Shown in pieces: positions 62,130 to 64,000 of a stretch of 64,000 nucleotides of DNA. Numbering within the stretch: the stretch's first letter is position 1; each line of letters starts with the position of its first letter. The notes below the pieces were generated by a model. That model worked only from the letters and a program-made list of their open reading frames with translations. It made no database searches and was not told where the DNA came from. Source of the DNA: Bradyrhizobium sp. 190 (GTDB lineage: Bacteria; Pseudomonadota; Alphaproteobacteria; Rhizobiales; Xanthobacteraceae); contig NZ_JADPJL010000005.1 in the NCBI RefSeq assembly GCF_023073415.1, positions 124,001 through 188,000 of the forward strand, read 5' to 3'. Made by a program: the position numbers and the translations under genes.

Positions 62130-62529
62130 CTGTCCTGGTCCCTGCATCACGATCTGCATCGACGACTGGCACAGCGGAGACGCGGATATTCGCGAGGAAT
62201 TTTGCTTGCGCGTGTGAGCTGGTTCACACTTGGGTGAATTTTCTTTTTCACACTTGGGTGAGTTTTCTTTGATAGGGTAGATCGCGATGGCGGTCCTAGG
62301 CACTTAGATGACCGTGGCTGTCTGCTTTGGGTCAAACTCAGAAGTCCAGCCGGATAACAGGAAAGTCCCCTTCGCCTCCAAGGGCGGACATCGTCTGCTG
62401 GGCCTGTCAGGTCCGAAAAGTGCCACTAACGAAGTTTCCCCGCTGTCTACCTCAGCAGGTTCGTCTTCGACAGCAACCTTTAGGAGGGTGCTCAAAATGA
62501 CCGGCCTGACACCGGACGAACTCTAGGGT
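62130..62529. other. Regulatory gap with a possible short leader peptide
   Basis: About 400 bases between the divergent-facing Trypco1 and XRE genes. At 62219-62275 an 11- to 15-base phrase (TTCACACTTGGGTGA) is repeated 28 bases apart, which could be regulator binding sites in the Trypco1-subtilase promoter. At 62481-62526 an AGGAGGG site precedes ATG and nine codons (MTGLTPDEL). A weaker relative of the dispersed repeat may lie at 62312-62420. Confidence 0.5.
62222..62264. promoter_or_regulatory. Direct repeats upstream of the Trypco1-subtilase operon
   Basis: TTCACACTTGGGTGA appears at 62223-62237 and 62248-62262 (the second with one flanking difference), about 95 and 120 bases before the Trypco1 start. 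Two identical boxes about 25 bases apart, on one DNA face, suggest a bound activator or repressor; the adjacent XRE protein is a candidate. Confidence 0.5.
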
Positions 62530-62766
62530 CTAACCCCGCGTCCTCTTTTGGGGCACCAGCAGCCGGTCAGGCGTCGTCTTCAGCGCACGAGCCAAGCGGG
62601 CCAGAACAACAATCGTGCAGTTACGCGTGCCGCGCTCAACCTGGCTGATGTATGTGCGATCTAACCCCGCCTCCAAAGCTAAATCCTCTTGGGACAGCCC
62701 AAGATTCTTGCGGGCCTTCCGAACGGCCACCGCCACCACGTCAATGATGCCTGTCTCGTCTTCCAT
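62530..62766 (-). CDS. XRE-family helix-turn-helix regulator
   Basis: A 78-residue Cro/CI-type repressor: VRKARKNLGLSQEDLALEAGLDRTYISQVERGTRNCTIVVLARLARAL covers a complete five-helix HTH_3 domain, with nothing else attached. Small stand-alone XRE proteins often control restriction-modification or conflict operons. It lies upstream of the subtilase-Trypco1 operon on the same strand and near the right end of the island, so it may regulate either. Confidence 0.92.
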   Translation of the reverse strand: MEDETGIIDVVAVAVRKARKNLGLSQEDLALEAGLDRTYISQVERGTRNCTIVVLARLARALKTTPDRLLVPQKRTRG

Positions 62767-62883
62767 CTCCGGAAGCAGGCAGTCATGGTGACTTTCGGTC
62801 TACGGACTATGAGTCCCATTGTTTCGTTGAGCCATGATGACTATCGTCTACAATTGCGGCGTCCGTTAATGAGGAACGCAGGA

Positions 62884-63312
62884 ATGGCTACCACCGAAAA
62901 TATTTCCCCCAAGGCGCAAGAGACCGAACCCGTGAAGGCGCTCTTCGACCTCGCCAGCTATTGGGCGACCATCTGGGGATTCGTCGCGCTCTGCCTTTGG
63001 CTCGAACACCGCGTGCTCACCGCCTTGGACATCCAATCGGACAGCATCCAAATAGCCGTCCTCGGGGCAAGCACAGTGGCTATATTTTGGCTGACGCTCA
63101 ATCGTGTCGAGAAGGACCCAAAGGCGCGGCTCATCGTGGATCGTGCCCGGTATATCGTGATCCTGGCCGCAGCGGTCCTGCTCGGGGCATACCTTCACGC
63201 GACCCACAAAGATCAGTCGTACGAGAGCCACCTTCGCGATGGCGCAGTCCTCGCTTGCGCCGAGATTGCGGCCTGCAAAGAGTCCGTGACCCAATACGCA
63301 AACACGCGATAG
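62884..63312 (+). CDS. Small polytopic membrane protein, unknown function
   Basis: A 142-residue product with three hydrophobic segments (about 27-43, 58-76 and 93-110) and a short C-terminal tail with two cysteines (LACAEIAACKES). No family recognised. A GAGGA site lies 8 bases before the ATG at 62884; an upstream ATG (62869) is possible. It is the last gene before the right attachment site. Small membrane proteins near conflict genes sometimes act as effectors, but nothing in the sequence proves that. Confidence 0.7.
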   Translation: MATTENISPKAQETEPVKALFDLASYWATIWGFVALCLWLEHRVLTALDIQSDSIQIAVLGASTVAIFWLTLNRVEKDPKARLIVDRARYIVILAAAVLLGAYLHATHKDQSYESHLRDGAVLACAEIAACKESVTQYANTR

Positions 63313-63394
63313 GCGGCTGGGCGATGTCAGCTCGTGGCTGCAAAGTAGAGAGAACTTCGAGCGCCAAGTCTCCTTCCGCCAACGTTTAAGAAGC

Positions 63395-63428
63395 GTTGGG
63401 GGCAGCCGTTAGGGGCGGCGTTGGGGTA
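63395..63428 (+). repeat. Triple GTTGGGG arm-type repeats, right end
   Basis: GTTGGGGGC (63395), GTTAGGGGC (63408) and GTTGGGGTA (63420) repeat the left-end triplet, with 13- and 12-base periods, in the same orientation. They end 62 bases before the right attachment core, mirroring the 63-base distance on the left. Confidence 0.72.
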
Positions 63429-63490
63429 CGTCGGTTACCCGGTGCAATCAAACCCAATAATTTCAATGACTTGGTGACGTTCCGAAGCTT

Positions 63491-63507
63491 TGGCTGGGGA
63501 ACTAGGA
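63491..63507. repeat. Right attachment site of the genomic island
   Basis: TGGCTGGGGAACTAGGA, identical to 41664-41680. It forms the last 17 bases of the tRNA-Gln gene, including the encoded CCA end, so the island restores the tRNA on insertion. Confidence 0.88.
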
Positions 63508-63564
63508 TTCGAACCTAGACAAACAGAGTCAGAGTCTGTTGTGCTACCGTTACACCATTCCCCA
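63491..63564 (-). tRNA. tRNA-Gln (anticodon CTG)
   Basis: Read on the minus strand, 74 bases fold as a tRNA. The acceptor strand is TGGGGAA pairing with TTCCCCA, the D-arm lies around GTGTAACGGTAGCAC, the T-arm contains GGTTCGAATCC, and the CCA end is encoded. The anticodon loop CTCTGAC gives anticodon CTG, which reads CAG glutamine codons. Its 3' end points into the genomic island and is the integration target. Confidence 0.95.
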
Positions 63565-63712
63565 ATAATTGCTCAGTGACATCAATAGGTTAGGTGGATG
63601 TCTAGGCAATCGGCTGGAAGCGGGATTTTTGCAAATCACCGCTTTCGCTGGTGCGTCGTTCTACTCGCTCGGTCCGGGCCTTGGCAAGCGCGGAAGGAGG
63701 GGGATTTTCAGG

Positions 63713-64000
63713 CCGGGCGGCATCCGCGATCCCTTCATCATGACCTGGCCGAAGAAGATCGCAGGCAAAGGCGAGGTGCGCCACCAGTTCGTCCATGCCT
63801 GCGACCTGACGCCGACCTTGCTCGACCTGATCGGCATCGCGCCGCCGGTCGAAATTGGCGGCGTCGCGCAGATGCCGATCGAAGGCGAGAGCTTTGCGCG
63901 CTCGATTGCCGATCCAGCCGCGCCGTCAAAATCTTCGCCGCAATATTTCGAGATGTTCGGGCATCGCAGGATTTGGCAGGACGGCTGGAAGGCGGTTTCC
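63713..64000 (+). pseudogene. Arylsulfatase fragment, 5'-truncated, runs off the window
   Basis: From about 63713 the frame reads PGGIRDPFIMTWPKKIAGKGEVRHQFVHACDLTPTLL, then GIAPPVEIGGVAQMPIEGESFA and FEMFGHRRIWQDGWKAV, which is the middle to C-terminal part of a type I sulfatase. The N-terminal half, with the CxPxR formylglycine motif, is missing: the tRNA-Gln gene lies about 150 bases upstream. The frame stays open a little further upstream but is not sulfatase-like. It is probably a remnant left by rearrangement at the integration hot spot. Confidence 0.7.

Noticed and set aside
62308-62526. 72-codon frame ending in the MTGLTPDEL phrase
   Set aside because: It runs through a repeat-like stretch without protein-like features; only the last nine codons have a good ribosome-binding site.

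Overview
The window looks like a chromosomal segment of an alphaproteobacterium of the Bradyrhizobium / Nitrobacteraceae group. The evidence is the gene order and sequence of the ribosomal protein cluster, the high G+C codon usage, the many periplasmic TctC/Bug-type binding proteins, and short palindromic intergenic elements (GAGCATGATC...GATCATGCTC and GTAGGGTGGGCA...TGCCCACCCTAC) that I associate with that group. The genus is inferred from recall, not from a database search.

Region 1 (1-11733) is a core S10/spc/alpha ribosomal supercluster: rpsS (3' end), rplV, rpsC, rplP, rpmC, rpsQ, rplN, rplX, rplE, rpsN, rpsH, rplF, rplR, rpsE, rpmD, rplO, secY, adk, rpsM, rpsK, rpoA, rplQ, closed by a strong terminator. 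Adenylate kinase carries a long Lys/Ala-rich histone-like tail. Region 2 (11818-28436) is ordinary chromosome: a GreA-like factor, small domain-of-unknown-function proteins, a Gly/Tyr-rich exported protein, an amidase with a Bug protein, a quinone-oxidoreductase-like enzyme opposite an HxlR regulator, a DegP/Q protease - rarA - TPR operon, an AhpD-like protein, a HerA-type ATPase, a GGDEF-EAL protein and an MFS transporter. Region 3 (28459-35627) is a catabolic cluster under a TetR regulator. Its ligI-, galB- and ligK-type enzymes would take 2-pyrone-4,6-dicarboxylate through 4-oxalomesaconate to pyruvate and oxaloacetate; a 4,5-dihydroxyphthalate decarboxylase-like protein and a VOC ring-cleavage dioxygenase lie beside them. 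Region 4 (35895-41630) holds an orphan caspase-like (C25-type) peptidase with a small partner and an SGNH hydrolase, then an acyltransferase and a cytochrome P450.

Region 5 (41664-63507) is a genomic island of about 21.8 kb inserted into the 3' end of a tRNA-Gln gene. A 17-bp direct repeat marks both ends, a tyrosine integrase sits at the left end, and triplet GTTGGGGGC arm-type repeats lie about 62 bp inside each end. Cargo, left to right: a three-gene membrane/secreted operon; a divergent PP2C phosphatase - kinase(FHA-like) - kinase(cold-shock-like) operon; a small serine recombinase; a LAGLIDADG-like protein, a zinc-motif protein and a compact family-A-polymerase-like protein followed by 14-bp tandem repeats; a membrane-anchored CHAT protease with a metallophosphoesterase; a large serine recombinase; a subtilase with a Trypco1-like partner; an XRE regulator and a small membrane protein. 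The island is visibly more A/T-rich than its surroundings. Its protease, kinase and phosphatase pairs look like several stacked biological-conflict (possibly anti-phage) modules. Past the tRNA lies a 5'-truncated arylsulfatase fragment that runs off the window.
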